Assembly: GCA_963976435.1 (NCBI GenBank)
Contig: CAXBKQ010000020.1
Location: 5,787-69,786, forward strand
DNA: 64,000 bases
Direction of reading: 5' to 3'
Source: CAKZNE01 sp963976435
GTDB taxonomy: Bacteria; Bacteroidota; Bacteroidia; Flavobacteriales; Schleiferiaceae
Shown here: one piece after another, positions 18,751 through 27,366 of the stretch
How positions within the stretch are numbered: the first letter of the stretch is position 1
Layout: each line of letters begins with the position of its first letter
The notes under the pieces: model-generated
Databases searched by the model: none
What the model saw: only the letters and a program-made list of their open reading frames with translations
What the model was told of the DNA's origin: nothing
Program-made: the position numbers and the translations under genes

Positions 18751-19563
18751 ATGAAAAAAGCACTTAGCTTAGTTGTTCTTACTCAAGCATTTCTATTTTT
18801 ATCAGGTTGTTCTAGCCTATTTATGAAATCAGATCCCTTAACTCTGAATTTGGAACAAGGAAGTTCTCATTCTTTAAAAAATGAGACCCACATTCAATAT
18901 TTTACTGATGCTACCCTATCCGAAGAAGTGATGACCATGAAAATGACAATGATGGTTGACTATTCCGTTACAAAGGTTGAAGAAGATGGTAGCCTAGCCT
19001 TGGATGCGAAAGTTTCTTCAGTGAAATTAAAGCAAAATATGCAGGGAATGGGAATTGCTTATGATTCAGAAAACGCCGATTCTACTAATGAAATGGGTGC
19101 CATGGTGGCTCAACAGCTAGAACCTATTTTGAATCAAATTGTGAATATGAATATTGATAAATTTGGAGAAGTAATAAAAGATGAAAATAAGGAAGAAGCT
19201 GCACCTGGAGCAAATCCTGAAAACTTAATCGGACAATCATTCTCTAAACTTCCAGCTTGTGAATTAAAAGTTGGCGAAACTTGGACTCAAGAATTAGACA
19301 GTACAAGTAATGTTCCTGCTCCTTTAGTTTATACTGTTGAAAGTGTGGATAAGGAAAAAGTAACTTTCACCTATGCCGTTGATAAAAGCCAAATCAAAGA
19401 AAAAGATAAAGATGCTGATTTTCAATCTGGCGGAAAGGCCACATATGATCGTAAGACTGGTAAAATTATCAGCACAACAAATAATTCTACCATGAAAGGC
19501 ACAAATCCTCAAATGGGAGATTTCTTTTTGGTTAGCACAACTACAGTAAGCAGCGTAAAATAG
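18751..19563 (+). CDS. DUF6263-like lipoprotein
   Basis: 270 aa lipoprotein with lipobox LSGC (Cys20). The mature part is a beta-rich domain (repeated pattern: YSVTKVEEDGSLALDAKV, SFSKLPACELKVGETWTQE, KATYDRKTGKI) typical of the Bacteroidota DUF6263 family, whose function is unknown. A TATCTTCG near-consensus -7 box ends 14 nt before the ATG. The Nudix gene follows 7 bp downstream. Confidence 0.85.
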   Translation: MKKALSLVVLTQAFLFLSGCSSLFMKSDPLTLNLEQGSSHSLKNETHIQYFTDATLSEEVMTMKMTMMVDYSVTKVEEDGSLALDAKVSSVKLKQNMQGMGIAYDSENADSTNEMGAMVAQQLEPILNQIVNMNIDKFGEVIKDENKEEAAPGANPENLIGQSFSKLPACELKVGETWTQELDSTSNVPAPLVYTVESVDKEKVTFTYAVDKSQIKEKDKDADFQSGGKATYDRKTGKIISTTNNSTMKGTNPQMGDFFLVSTTTVSSVK

Positions 19564-19570
19564 TATTTCA

Positions 19571-20203
19571 TTGAATTTCACTGACTTTTTATCAGGACTA
19601 AGCCAAATTGAATTTGAGGCACTACCAGGGCCTCATGCTCATTATAAAATGGCTCCTGTAAATAGAAAGGCATTGGATTTAAACCTTATCGATAAAACAA
19701 AAGTAAAAAGGGCGGCTGTGGCTGCCCTTTTTTTTAATGTTGAAGATTATCCACATTTAGTTTTAACCCAAAGAAAAACCTATCCCGGTGTACATTCAGG
19801 TCAAATAAGCTTTCCAGGTGGAAAAAGGGAAAAATCAGATTTAGACTTTCGAGACACGGCACTTCGTGAAACTGAGGAAGAAATAGGTATAGAACGATCC
19901 GAAATTACCTTGCATAAAAACCTAAGTGAACTATATATACCTCCCAGTAATTTTTTGGTACAGCCCTATCTCGGCACCATAAATAATTTTCCAAATTTCA
20001 AAGCAGAAGAAAAAGAAGTGGATAAAATTATTAGCATTGATTTTAATAAGTTTTTGGATGATGGGAATATTGAGCTAAGAACTATTAAAATAGGTTCAGG
20101 GAGCATTCAAGTTCCAGCTTTCACCATGGAAGGACATATTATCTGGGGCGCTACTGCTATGATGATCAGTGAATTGAGGGAAATGTTTTTAAAACTAGGA
20201 TAG
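19571..20203 (+). CDS. CoA pyrophosphatase, Nudix family
   Basis: 210 aa. The Nudix box lies in FPGGKREKSD...ALRETEEEIGIE (consensus G-x5-E-x7-REUxEEXGU) and is preceded by TQRKTYPGVHSGQISFPGG, the extra signature of the NudL/CoA pyrophosphatase branch, which cleaves CoA to 3',5'-ADP and 4'-phosphopantetheine. The frame starts with TTG at 19571, 7 bp after the lipoprotein stop; the first ATG (residue about 28) would remove conserved N-terminal sequence, so TTG is preferred. Probably cotranscribed with the DUF6263 gene. Confidence 0.92.
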   Translation: MNFTDFLSGLSQIEFEALPGPHAHYKMAPVNRKALDLNLIDKTKVKRAAVAALFFNVEDYPHLVLTQRKTYPGVHSGQISFPGGKREKSDLDFRDTALRETEEEIGIERSEITLHKNLSELYIPPSNFLVQPYLGTINNFPNFKAEEKEVDKIISIDFNKFLDDGNIELRTIKIGSGSIQVPAFTMEGHIIWGATAMMISELREMFLKLG

Positions 20204-20217
20204 TTTTTTAATGTTTC

Positions 20218-20225
20218 TATATTTG
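20218..20225 (+). promoter_or_regulatory. -7 promoter element for acyltransferase gene
   Basis: TATATTTG on the plus strand, perfect consensus, 25 nt upstream of the ATG at 20251. Confidence 0.5.
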
Positions 20226-20250
20226 AGGCAAAGACATCTAGCCAAAAAAA

Positions 20251-21024
20251 ATGAAAATCCGCTTATTTGATGCTTTCGGCAATTCTTTGATAATCAAAAG
20301 AGTGCTCATTTTTGTTTTTGGACTTATCGCCTATTACCGTTTCAATATTGCCAACAAAACTACTGTAAAAGGATCCAAAGTTTTAAAAGGCCTTCCTAAT
20401 GGAAATGTACTTTTTGTGAGCAATCACCAAACTTATTTCGCGGATGTAACAGCAATGTACCAAGTTTTTTGTTCTGCAAAATGGGGTGTTTATGATCGAA
20501 TAAATATGCCCTTTTATGTTTTAAATCCCAGGACAAACATTTACTTTATTGCTGCTATGGAAACTATGAAGGCGGGTTTGCTACCCAAACTTTTCGCCTA
20601 TGTAGGTTCGGTTTCCATCAAAAGAACATGGAGATCTAAAGGCAAAGAAGTAGATAGAGGTGTTGATCCAAAGGATATTGATAAAATTTTTAAAGCAATG
20701 AATGCCGGATGGGTGGTTACTTTTCCTCAGGGTACCACTACCCCATTTGTTCCAGGCAGAAAAGGAACAGCCCATATTATTAAAGATCAAAAACCCATTG
20801 TAATTCCAGTAGTTGTTGATGGCTTTAGAAGAGCCTTTGATAAAAAGGGATTATTCCTCAAAAAAAAGGGGGTAAAGCTTTCCATTACTTTTAAGCCGGC
20901 ACTAGATATTGATTACGAACAAAGTTCAGATGAAATTCTTGAATTAATAATGGACAGCATAGAGCAAAGCGATAGTTTCAACACCATGAAACAACTTGAC
21001 CTATCTGAAAAACCCAACTTATAA
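20251..21024 (+). CDS. PlsC-like acyltransferase
   Basis: 257 aa with one N-terminal hydrophobic segment. The acyltransferase motif I reads SNHQTYFAD, which is H-x5-D rather than the usual H-x4-D; motif III is FPQGTTTPF in place of FPEGTR, and motif IV includes PIVIPVVVDGF. Glycerophosphate acyltransferases esterify lysophosphatidate or related lipids at the inner membrane; I believe this variant is a recurring Bacteroidota subfamily, possibly involved in ornithine or other aminolipid synthesis. The substrate is therefore unresolved. Confidence 0.88.
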   Translation: MKIRLFDAFGNSLIIKRVLIFVFGLIAYYRFNIANKTTVKGSKVLKGLPNGNVLFVSNHQTYFADVTAMYQVFCSAKWGVYDRINMPFYVLNPRTNIYFIAAMETMKAGLLPKLFAYVGSVSIKRTWRSKGKEVDRGVDPKDIDKIFKAMNAGWVVTFPQGTTTPFVPGRKGTAHIIKDQKPIVIPVVVDGFRRAFDKKGLFLKKKGVKLSITFKPALDIDYEQSSDEILELIMDSIEQSDSFNTMKQLDLSEKPNL

Positions 21025-21072
21025 CAGTATTCAATCGTTTAATAAATAGAAACCAATTTGTATCAGGCTACA

Positions 21073-21103
21073 TTGTTATTCTCCAATTTCCTGATTAACT
21101 TTG
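21073..21103 (+). promoter_or_regulatory. sigma-A promoter of the MbnP-like operon (TTG-N20-TAACTTTG)
   Basis: TTG at 21073-21075, 20-nt spacer, then TAACTTTG at 21096-21103, 19 nt before the ATG at 21123. Both elements match the Bacteroidota -33/-7 consensus. Confidence 0.7.
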
Positions 21104-21122
21104 TTGGGTTAGACATCTTCCT

Positions 21123-21872
21123 ATGAAAAGATCATTTTTATTTCTTTTAGTTGGCATAACATTTTTCTCCTGTAAAGAAAAAGTGCTTACCGATACTCCT
21201 CCAAATCCAGTGGAGAATGTTGAAATTGCCGTTTCTTATTTGTGGAATAATCTTGGTTTTAAACCAGATTCTTTATTAACCAACAATAAGGGTAATCAAT
21301 TTTTTATCACTGATATAAAAGTTTTATTTTCAAGGTTTTACGTTCTTAGCGCAGGAGACACCTTTCAAAATAAAAATGGAAATTTTGCCTATACATTAAA
21401 TAATGTAGAGCAATTGGTTCACGAACTTCCAGATGGTGGCTATTCCGGCTTCTATGGTTTTCGTTTAGGTGTAGATTCTATGGTTAATATAACAACCCTT
21501 CCCGGACAAAGCCCTGAAGGTAGTGGATTAAGAGAATCTGGAATGTTTAGAAACGATGGCATGGGCTATAACTCCATCCTTATTGAAGGAAGAGCGATTG
21601 ACCCTACTGACCCTGATGATGTTACCGGTACTATTCCTTTCCGCTATGAAATAGCTAGCCATTATTTTAGAAGGGAATTAAATAGTGGTCAGGCAAATTT
21701 CGCCGTAACAGCAGATACTCAAGTGAATTTGATTCTCAATATCGATGCATGGCCGATTTTTAATGATTTTGATATTGTAGCTCGCCCTACCATAACCTCG
21801 GATCCCAATAATGCTATTGATTTTGCCCAAGCACAAATGATGTCTGACTCACTATACATCAAACTATTTTAA
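21123..21872 (+). CDS. MbnP-like lipoprotein 1
   Basis: 249 aa lipoprotein, lipobox FFSC (Cys17). The mature domain starts with VEIAVSYLWNNLGF and has the MbnP pattern ITDIKVLFSRFYVLS followed by GFRLGVDSMVN and a late paired-strand region (QVNLILNIDAWPIFND). MbnP proteins are periplasmic partners of MbnH/MauG-like di-heme enzymes in copper-linked systems; that link is family knowledge. This copy is more divergent than the downstream one and lacks the H-x-G-x-D segment. One base separates the two genes. Confidence 0.78.
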   Translation: MKRSFLFLLVGITFFSCKEKVLTDTPPNPVENVEIAVSYLWNNLGFKPDSLLTNNKGNQFFITDIKVLFSRFYVLSAGDTFQNKNGNFAYTLNNVEQLVHELPDGGYSGFYGFRLGVDSMVNITTLPGQSPEGSGLRESGMFRNDGMGYNSILIEGRAIDPTDPDDVTGTIPFRYEIASHYFRRELNSGQANFAVTADTQVNLILNIDAWPIFNDFDIVARPTITSDPNNAIDFAQAQMMSDSLYIKLF

Positions 21873-21873
21873 A

Positions 21874-22623
21874 ATGAAAAAGCAGCTAATATTCGCAATT
21901 TTACTAAGCACTCTAGTGTTCCTTCCTTCTTGTGAAAAAGATCCTGTAGAAGCTGAACCTGGAAAGTTGAGAATTGTTGTAAGCATGAGCGATGGAACTC
22001 AGTCTGTTAGTCAGGATGAAAATATTAGCTTTTCCAATGGTCAGGATTTAAACATTTCCTTGTTTCGTCTATATCTGAGTAATCTTACATTAATGGAAGG
22101 AGAGAGAGAACTTGAAATAAAAAACCTAGTTTTAGTGGATCCTGGTTCTAATTCCAATAATTCTTTTACGATGACTGTTGAGAATGGGAATTACAGTACT
22201 TTAAGTTTTGGTTTAGGAGTGAATGCTACCCAGAATAATCTAAACCCTGCAGATTTTGACAATAATCACCCGCTGAGCACTTACCAATCCATGTATTGGA
22301 GTATGCTTAAATATAGATTCGCGAAATTTGAGGGGAAGGCAAATTTGAATGGTAAATTAGGTAGCAGCGATGATGTTTCTGTAGCATTTCACCCAGGAAC
22401 GGATCCTTTATATCAACAGGTATCTTTGCCAATAAGTTTAAATATTTCGGAAGACAATACCTATACATTAAATATAGAAATAGATTTAAACGAAATGTTT
22501 GCCGGATCTAATCCATTTGATTTAACTGACGAAACTCAGACTCAAACACATAGTAATTCTACGGATATTCACATCGCCCAAAAGTTTATGGAGAATTTAA
22601 AAGCCTCCATTTCTGTGAAATAA
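21874..22623 (+). CDS. MbnP-like lipoprotein 2
   Basis: 249 aa lipoprotein, lipobox LPSC (Cys20). Family features: ISLFRLYLSNLTL, YSTLSFGLGVN, MYWSMLKYRFAKFEG, FHPGTDP, and a final DLNEMF...HSNSTDIHIAQKFMENL. These match MbnP-like copper-related periplasmic proteins. It is a paralogue of the preceding gene. The usual MbnH-type di-heme peroxidase is not next to it; the only such gene in the window lies at 46780-47922 and carries two in-frame TGA codons. Confidence 0.85.
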   Translation: MKKQLIFAILLSTLVFLPSCEKDPVEAEPGKLRIVVSMSDGTQSVSQDENISFSNGQDLNISLFRLYLSNLTLMEGERELEIKNLVLVDPGSNSNNSFTMTVENGNYSTLSFGLGVNATQNNLNPADFDNNHPLSTYQSMYWSMLKYRFAKFEGKANLNGKLGSSDDVSVAFHPGTDPLYQQVSLPISLNISEDNTYTLNIEIDLNEMFAGSNPFDLTDETQTQTHSNSTDIHIAQKFMENLKASISVK

Positions 22624-22666
22624 TATTTATTTCCTTTTTAATCCCTTTTTAAACACTAAGCTTTTT

Positions 22667-22674
22667 TAGATTTG
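22667..22674 (+). promoter_or_regulatory. -7 promoter element for mpl
   Basis: TAGATTTG, perfect consensus; its last G is the first base of the in-frame GTG at 22674, which argues that translation begins instead at ATG 22695. Confidence 0.55.
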
Positions 22675-22694
22675 TGAGATATTCTTATCTATCT

Positions 22695-24053
22695 ATGAAA
22701 GTACATTTTATTGCAATTGGAGGAAGTGCCATGCACAATCTTGCCATTGCCCTTCACAAAAAAGGATATCAAATTAGCGGAAGCGATGATGAAATTTTCG
22801 AACCCTCCAAAGGAAGATTAGCAAAGTATGGACTCCTGCCTTCAAGCCAAGGATGGGAAGTGGATAGAATTGTAGAAGATTTGGATTTTGTAGTTCTTGG
22901 AATGCATGCCAAAAAGGATAATCCTGAACTTATTAGGGCTAAGGAATTAGGATTAAAAATAATGTCCTACCCAGAATTTCTATATGAACAAAGTAAGGAT
23001 AAAACAAGAGTTGTAATTGCTGGTTCACATGGAAAAACCAGTATTACCTCCATGATATTACATGCCCTTCATTACCATGATCGCGATTGTGATTTTATGG
23101 TTGGAGCCCAATTGGATGGTTTTGAAACCATGGTAAAACTTACAGAGGAAAATGAATTTATGATTTTAGAAGGAGATGAATACCTTTCTTCTCCTATGGA
23201 TTTAAGACCCAAGTTTATTCACTATCATCCTAATATTGCTTTAATTTCTGGTATTGCCTGGGATCATGTAAATGTATTTCCAACATTCGAAAAATATATT
23301 GAACAGTTTGATTCTTTCCTTAAAACCATTGAACCTGGTGGAGCGGTAATTTATAATGAATTGGATGATATTGTACAAAAGGTGGTAGATAGAACCAGCA
23401 ATGAAATTAAAAAATTCCCCTATTCCCTACCCGATTATAAAATTGATAATGGAACTTATTTAATAGCCTCGGAAATGGAGGGCTTTATTCCCCTCGAAAT
23501 TATTGGTAAACACAATATGAATAATCTGGAAGGTGCAAGATGGATTTGCAATCAGATGGGTTTAAGTGATGAAGAATTTTATGAGGCTATAGTAAGTTTT
23601 AAAGGGGCTTCAAGAAGGCTGGAAACCCTTATCCATAAAAATGGATTAAGTGTTTATAGAGATTTTGCACATGCCCCCTCAAAGCTCAGTGCAACGGTTA
23701 GTGCGGTAAAAGAAAGTTTTCCAAATAAAAAGCTCATTGCTTGTTTTGAACTTCACACTTTTAGTAGTTTGAATTTAGAATTTATGCAGCAATACCAAGG
23801 AAGTATGGATGCTGCAGATGAAGCTATGGTATATTTCAACCCCCAAGTAGTTGCCCATAAAGGGTTAGAGGAATTAAAACTTGAAGCGGTGAAAAAAGCT
23901 TTTGGCTCTGAAGAAATTGAGGTTTATGATGATAATTCCAAGCTTTTATCCAGTTTAAAATCTAAAATTGATGGAAATTCTATTGCCTTAATTATGAGCT
24001 CTGGAAGCTTTGATGGAATAAATTGGAAAGAAGAATTAAACCCAGATAGCTAA
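22695..24053 (+). CDS. mpl: UDP-MurNAc:L-Ala-gamma-D-Glu-meso-DAP ligase
   Basis: 452 aa Mur ligase. Mpl attaches the recycled murein tripeptide to UDP-MurNAc. Seen: N-terminal Rossmann region HFIAIGGSAMHNLA, the ATP loop AGSHGKTS (residues 109-115), EGDEYLSSPMDLRPKF, and DFAHAPSKL in the C-terminal domain. The Gly-Ser-Ala-Met N-terminus and the DEYLSS segment separate Mpl from MurC. I start it at ATG 22695, since the upstream GTG lies within the -7 box. It leads toward pyrR with a 39-bp gap and a separate promoter. Confidence 0.94.
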   Translation: MKVHFIAIGGSAMHNLAIALHKKGYQISGSDDEIFEPSKGRLAKYGLLPSSQGWEVDRIVEDLDFVVLGMHAKKDNPELIRAKELGLKIMSYPEFLYEQSKDKTRVVIAGSHGKTSITSMILHALHYHDRDCDFMVGAQLDGFETMVKLTEENEFMILEGDEYLSSPMDLRPKFIHYHPNIALISGIAWDHVNVFPTFEKYIEQFDSFLKTIEPGGAVIYNELDDIVQKVVDRTSNEIKKFPYSLPDYKIDNGTYLIASEMEGFIPLEIIGKHNMNNLEGARWICNQMGLSDEEFYEAIVSFKGASRRLETLIHKNGLSVYRDFAHAPSKLSATVSAVKESFPNKKLIACFELHTFSSLNLEFMQQYQGSMDAADEAMVYFNPQVVAHKGLEELKLEAVKKAFGSEEIEVYDDNSKLLSSLKSKIDGNSIALIMSSGSFDGINWKEELNPDS

Positions 24054-24069
24054 AATAGAACTGAAATAG

Positions 24070-24077
24070 TATTTTTG
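24070..24077 (+). promoter_or_regulatory. -7 promoter element for pyrR-pyrB
   Basis: TATTTTTG, perfect consensus, 15 nt before the ATG at 24093; it overlaps the upstream TTG that would otherwise extend the frame. Confidence 0.5.
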
Positions 24078-24092
24078 TCGACAAGTACAACT

Positions 24093-24638
24093 ATGATAAA
24101 GAAGCAACTCCTTAGCGAATACCAGGTTTCTATAATTCTAAATCGATTGGCATGCCAGCTTGTTGAGATACATGGAGATTTCTCTGAAACAGTTCTCATT
24201 GGTTTGCAACCTCGTGGAGCAAATGTTTTGGAAATGCTTTTATCATTATTAAAATCCAAAGGCTTTTCAAATATCAACCATGGCCTATTAGACATCACCT
24301 TTTTTAGAGACGACTTTAGAAGAAGAGAAGCTCCCTTGGAGGCAAACCGTACTAAAATTGATGTTCTACTAGAAGGCAAAAGAGTGGTTTTTATTGATGA
24401 TGTTCTGTATACCGGAAGATCCGTAAGATCCGCTTTAGATGCCATTCACTCTTTTGGAAGACCCAAGGATATTGAGCTTTTAATATTAATTGATAGGCGC
24501 TTCTCAAGAGAATTACCTATTCAACCCGATTATACAGGAAAACAAGTGGATTCTCTTGCTAGTGAAAGAGTTTTAGTGGATTGGGAAAAAAAGTTTGGAG
24601 ATCACAGTGTATATCTTATAAAACCAAAGAATGAGTGA
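24093..24638 (+). CDS. pyrR: PyrR bifunctional regulator / uracil phosphoribosyltransferase
   Basis: 181 aa. The PRPP-binding motif is VVFIDDVLYTGRSVRSALDA, followed by the PyrR-specific LILIDRRFSRELPIQPDYTGK. In Firmicutes PyrR binds pyr mRNA in a UMP-dependent way; in Bacteroidota the RNA-binding role is less documented. I choose ATG 24093 because the upstream TTG is within the -7 box. The last 8 bp overlap the pyrB start, so the two are translated as a coupled pair, which supports a role in pyrimidine control. I did not find an obvious PyrR attenuator hairpin upstream. Confidence 0.93.
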   Translation: MIKKQLLSEYQVSIILNRLACQLVEIHGDFSETVLIGLQPRGANVLEMLLSLLKSKGFSNINHGLLDITFFRDDFRRREAPLEANRTKIDVLLEGKRVVFIDDVLYTGRSVRSALDAIHSFGRPKDIELLILIDRRFSRELPIQPDYTGKQVDSLASERVLVDWEKKFGDHSVYLIKPKNE

Positions 24639-25572
24639 ACTTAGTGTAGATCATTTATTAGGTATCAAAAATCTAACTTCTGAGGATATTGAATTAATAT
24701 TCAATACCGCCGATGAGTTTAAAGATATTATAAATAGACCCATAAAAAAGGTACCCAGTTTAAGAGATATTACTGTGGCTAATTTATTTTTTGAAAACTC
24801 CACAAGAACAAGATTGTCTTTTGAACTAGCAGAAAAAAGATTGTCTGCAGATGTTATTAATTTTTCAGCTTCCTCTTCCTCAGTAAAAAAAGGGGAAAGC
24901 CTTGTTGATACTGTAAATAATATTTTGTCCATGAAAGTGGACTTGGTAGTAATGAGGCATCCAAATCCTGGTGCTGCAGTTTTTCTTTCTCAAAATGTAA
25001 ATAGCACAATTATCAATGCCGGTGATGGCGCTCATGAACATCCTACACAGGCCTTATTAGACGCTTTTAGTATACGAGAAAAATATGGCGAAGTAAAAGG
25101 TAAAAAGGTAGTTATTGTCGGCGACATTCTTCATTCTAGGGTAGCCTTGAGCAATATTTTTTGCCTACAGAAATTGGGTGCAGAAGTAATGGTATGTGGA
25201 CCTCAAACACTTATTCCCAAATATATTTCCTCACTAGGAGTAAAGGTTGAAACCAATTTGATAAAAGCTTTAAATTGGTGTGATATCGCCAATATGCTTA
25301 GAGTTCAACATGAAAGGCAGGATATTAACTATTTTCCTAGCATTAGAGAATATACGCTTCAATATGGCTTGAATATGGAAATCCTGAATAAATTGGAAAA
25401 CCGTATTACCGTAATGCACCCAGGACCAATAAACCGAGGAGTAGAGATTACTAGTGAAGTGGCAGACAGCGATCAGGCTATAATTCTAAATCAGGTGGAG
25501 AATGGTGTAGCTATTCGAATGGCAGTTTTATTTCTCCTTGCCTCCAAAAAACATATGAATTTTAAATCCTAA
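24631..25572 (+). CDS. pyrB: aspartate carbamoyltransferase catalytic subunit
   Basis: 313 aa. Condenses carbamoyl phosphate with aspartate, the first committed step of UMP synthesis. Seen: carbamoyl-phosphate loop ENSTRTRLSFELAEKRL, NAGDGAHEHPTQALLDAFSI, and MHPGPINRGVEI near the C-terminus. No regulatory subunit (pyrI) gene is adjacent, consistent with the class found beside pyrR. Overlaps pyrR by 8 bp. Confidence 0.97.
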   Translation: MSELSVDHLLGIKNLTSEDIELIFNTADEFKDIINRPIKKVPSLRDITVANLFFENSTRTRLSFELAEKRLSADVINFSASSSSVKKGESLVDTVNNILSMKVDLVVMRHPNPGAAVFLSQNVNSTIINAGDGAHEHPTQALLDAFSIREKYGEVKGKKVVIVGDILHSRVALSNIFCLQKLGAEVMVCGPQTLIPKYISSLGVKVETNLIKALNWCDIANMLRVQHERQDINYFPSIREYTLQYGLNMEILNKLENRITVMHPGPINRGVEITSEVADSDQAIILNQVENGVAIRMAVLFLLASKKHMNFKS

Positions 25573-25594
25573 TTTCCCATCAAAATTATTCCCT

Positions 25595-26359
25595 ATGAAA
25601 CTTATCTTAAAACTTATATCAGCCTTTGTCCTTTTTTCTCAAATTTCTTTTGGGCAATGTACTCCAGACACTACACTAACCGGAAGTAATTTTTATTTTG
25701 CTCCGCCAAATAGTCAATATATAACCATCAATGGTGTGGATTACGCTATTATGCCTTATGCTGAGACGGGTGTAAACTATGATGAAGTTTTACAATTTAA
25801 AATCCCAAGCGATACTACTGTAAATTCATTAAGCGCAACTATAGATTATTTAAAGGTTTTGTCAATTAGCAACTTACCTGCAAGCTTTCAATTAAACTGT
25901 AATCCATCCAATTGCACCTTCCCAGGTGGTTCTTTCGGTTGTGTTCAAATGACGGGTATTGGCGGTCAGGCTGATTCTATTTTGCTAAAAGTTGTGGTAG
26001 AACTTCAATTTTCAAATGGTGGAAATTTATTTACTGCCGTAGATACTATCAAGGACATTATTTTGGTAACTCAAGGTAGCATGGGATTGGAAAATAATAG
26101 AAATAATGAGCTTCTTTTAAATACCTATCCAAATCCAGTAAATGATAGAATGAATATCACTTTTATTGGAAATGATAGTGAAACCTATATTAGGATTTAC
26201 AGCATGGAAGGAGCCCTTATTTTTCAAAAGAGATATGAGACTAATTCTGGAAAGAATAATATAGACCTGGACTTAAAAGATATTCCCAGCGGACTTTATA
26301 TACTTTCCATTCACAATGGTAATGAAAGCTCTAGCAGCCAAGTATCTGTGAATCATTAA
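25595..26359 (+). CDS. small T9SS-sorted secreted protein
   Basis: 254 aa: signal peptide ending ISFGQ, an N-terminal domain of about 130 residues with paired cysteines (NCNPSNCTF, FGCVQM) and a type A T9SS domain over the last 80 residues (NTYPNPVND...SVNH). The cysteine-containing domain is not recognised but resembles proteins found as lone secreted products. It lies 22 bp after pyrB and overlaps rnz by one base (TAATG), so it may be carried along in that transcript. Confidence 0.82.
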   Translation: MKLILKLISAFVLFSQISFGQCTPDTTLTGSNFYFAPPNSQYITINGVDYAIMPYAETGVNYDEVLQFKIPSDTTVNSLSATIDYLKVLSISNLPASFQLNCNPSNCTFPGGSFGCVQMTGIGGQADSILLKVVVELQFSNGGNLFTAVDTIKDIILVTQGSMGLENNRNNELLLNTYPNPVNDRMNITFIGNDSETYIRIYSMEGALIFQKRYETNSGKNNIDLDLKDIPSGLYILSIHNGNESSSSQVSVNH

Positions 26360-27306
26360 TGAATTTAGAACTTACCATTTTAGGTTGTAATTCGGCAATT
26401 CCATTAATAAATCGAAATCCAACCTCCCAGTTTTTAAGTATTCATAGCCGGCAATTTTTAATTGATTGTGGAGAAGGTACCCAAATAAGGTTACGAGAAA
26501 ATGGAATTGGATTTGGTAGAATCAATCACATTCTTATTAGCCATCTTCACGGCGATCATTGCTTCGGATTAGTCCCACTTCTCAGTAGCCTCCACCTTTT
26601 GGATAGGCATAAAGAAATCCATATTTATGGTCCATCGGGATTAAAAAACATTGTAAACCTTCAAATGAAGGCGCAAGGAAGTTGGTTAAAATTCCCTTTG
26701 ATTTTTCATGAATTAGTAATTGGAAAAAAAGAATTGATTTTTGAAGATGAAAAGATTTTAGTACACTCCTTCCCTCTTGATCATGGAATAAATTGCTGGG
26801 GCTTTTTATTTGAAGAAAAACCACTTCCAAAAAATATTATTCCAGAAAGGATAAAAGAACTTTCTATTCCTATTCCAGAAATAAAGAAAATTAAAAATGG
26901 TGAAGACTGGCAGGATGAAAATGGGAAGACCTATAAAAACTCTTACCTATGCACCAAGGGCCCAGATTCTTTAAGCTATGCATTTTGTACAGATACCCTA
27001 CCCCTTGAAAACTTAGGAGAATATATAAACAAACCTCCCAGTCTATTATATCACGAGGCTACTTTTTTAAATGATCAAATTAAAAGAGCGAAGCAAACGA
27101 ATCATACTACTGCTAAACAAGCTGGAGAAATAGCAAAAAGACTGAATTGCGATCATTTGATTATTGGTCATTTTTCTGCGCGTTATTCAGAGTTTGAAGC
27201 CTTTCAAGAGGAGGCCAGCACAGAATTTGAAAATACCCATTTGGCGGTGGAAGGGAGAAAGTACAGCATCAATCATAAACAGGCGAAGAAGCTTATTATA
27301 GAATAA
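26359..27306 (+). CDS. rnz: ribonuclease Z
   Basis: 315 aa metallo-beta-lactamase-fold tRNA 3' endonuclease. The zinc motif SHLHGDHCFG is at residues 61-70, followed by HATF-like YHEATF and a final HFSARYSEF, which matches the RNase Z His/Asp ligand pattern. It processes the 3' end of tRNA precursors; tRNAs lacking encoded CCA, such as the tRNA-Met here, are its substrates. Start ATG overlaps the preceding stop by one base. Confidence 0.94.
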   Translation: MNLELTILGCNSAIPLINRNPTSQFLSIHSRQFLIDCGEGTQIRLRENGIGFGRINHILISHLHGDHCFGLVPLLSSLHLLDRHKEIHIYGPSGLKNIVNLQMKAQGSWLKFPLIFHELVIGKKELIFEDEKILVHSFPLDHGINCWGFLFEEKPLPKNIIPERIKELSIPIPEIKKIKNGEDWQDENGKTYKNSYLCTKGPDSLSYAFCTDTLPLENLGEYINKPPSLLYHEATFLNDQIKRAKQTNHTTAKQAGEIAKRLNCDHLIIGHFSARYSEFEAFQEEASTEFENTHLAVEGRKYSINHKQAKKLIIE

Positions 27307-27341
27307 AAAAAGCGCCTATTATACTTGATAATAGACGCTTT
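27305..27341 (-). terminator. terminator of the PDZ/T9SS gene (convergent with rnz)
   Basis: Stem AAAGCG...CTATTA / TAATAG...CGCTTT with one mismatch pair and a 7-nt loop. The run of A (27305-27311) gives a T-run on the minus strand, 26 bp past the PDZ gene stop; on the plus strand no T-run follows, so it mainly serves the minus gene. Confidence 0.75.
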
Positions 27342-27366
27342 CGTCGCTTGTAGTTTAGCTAGAGAT

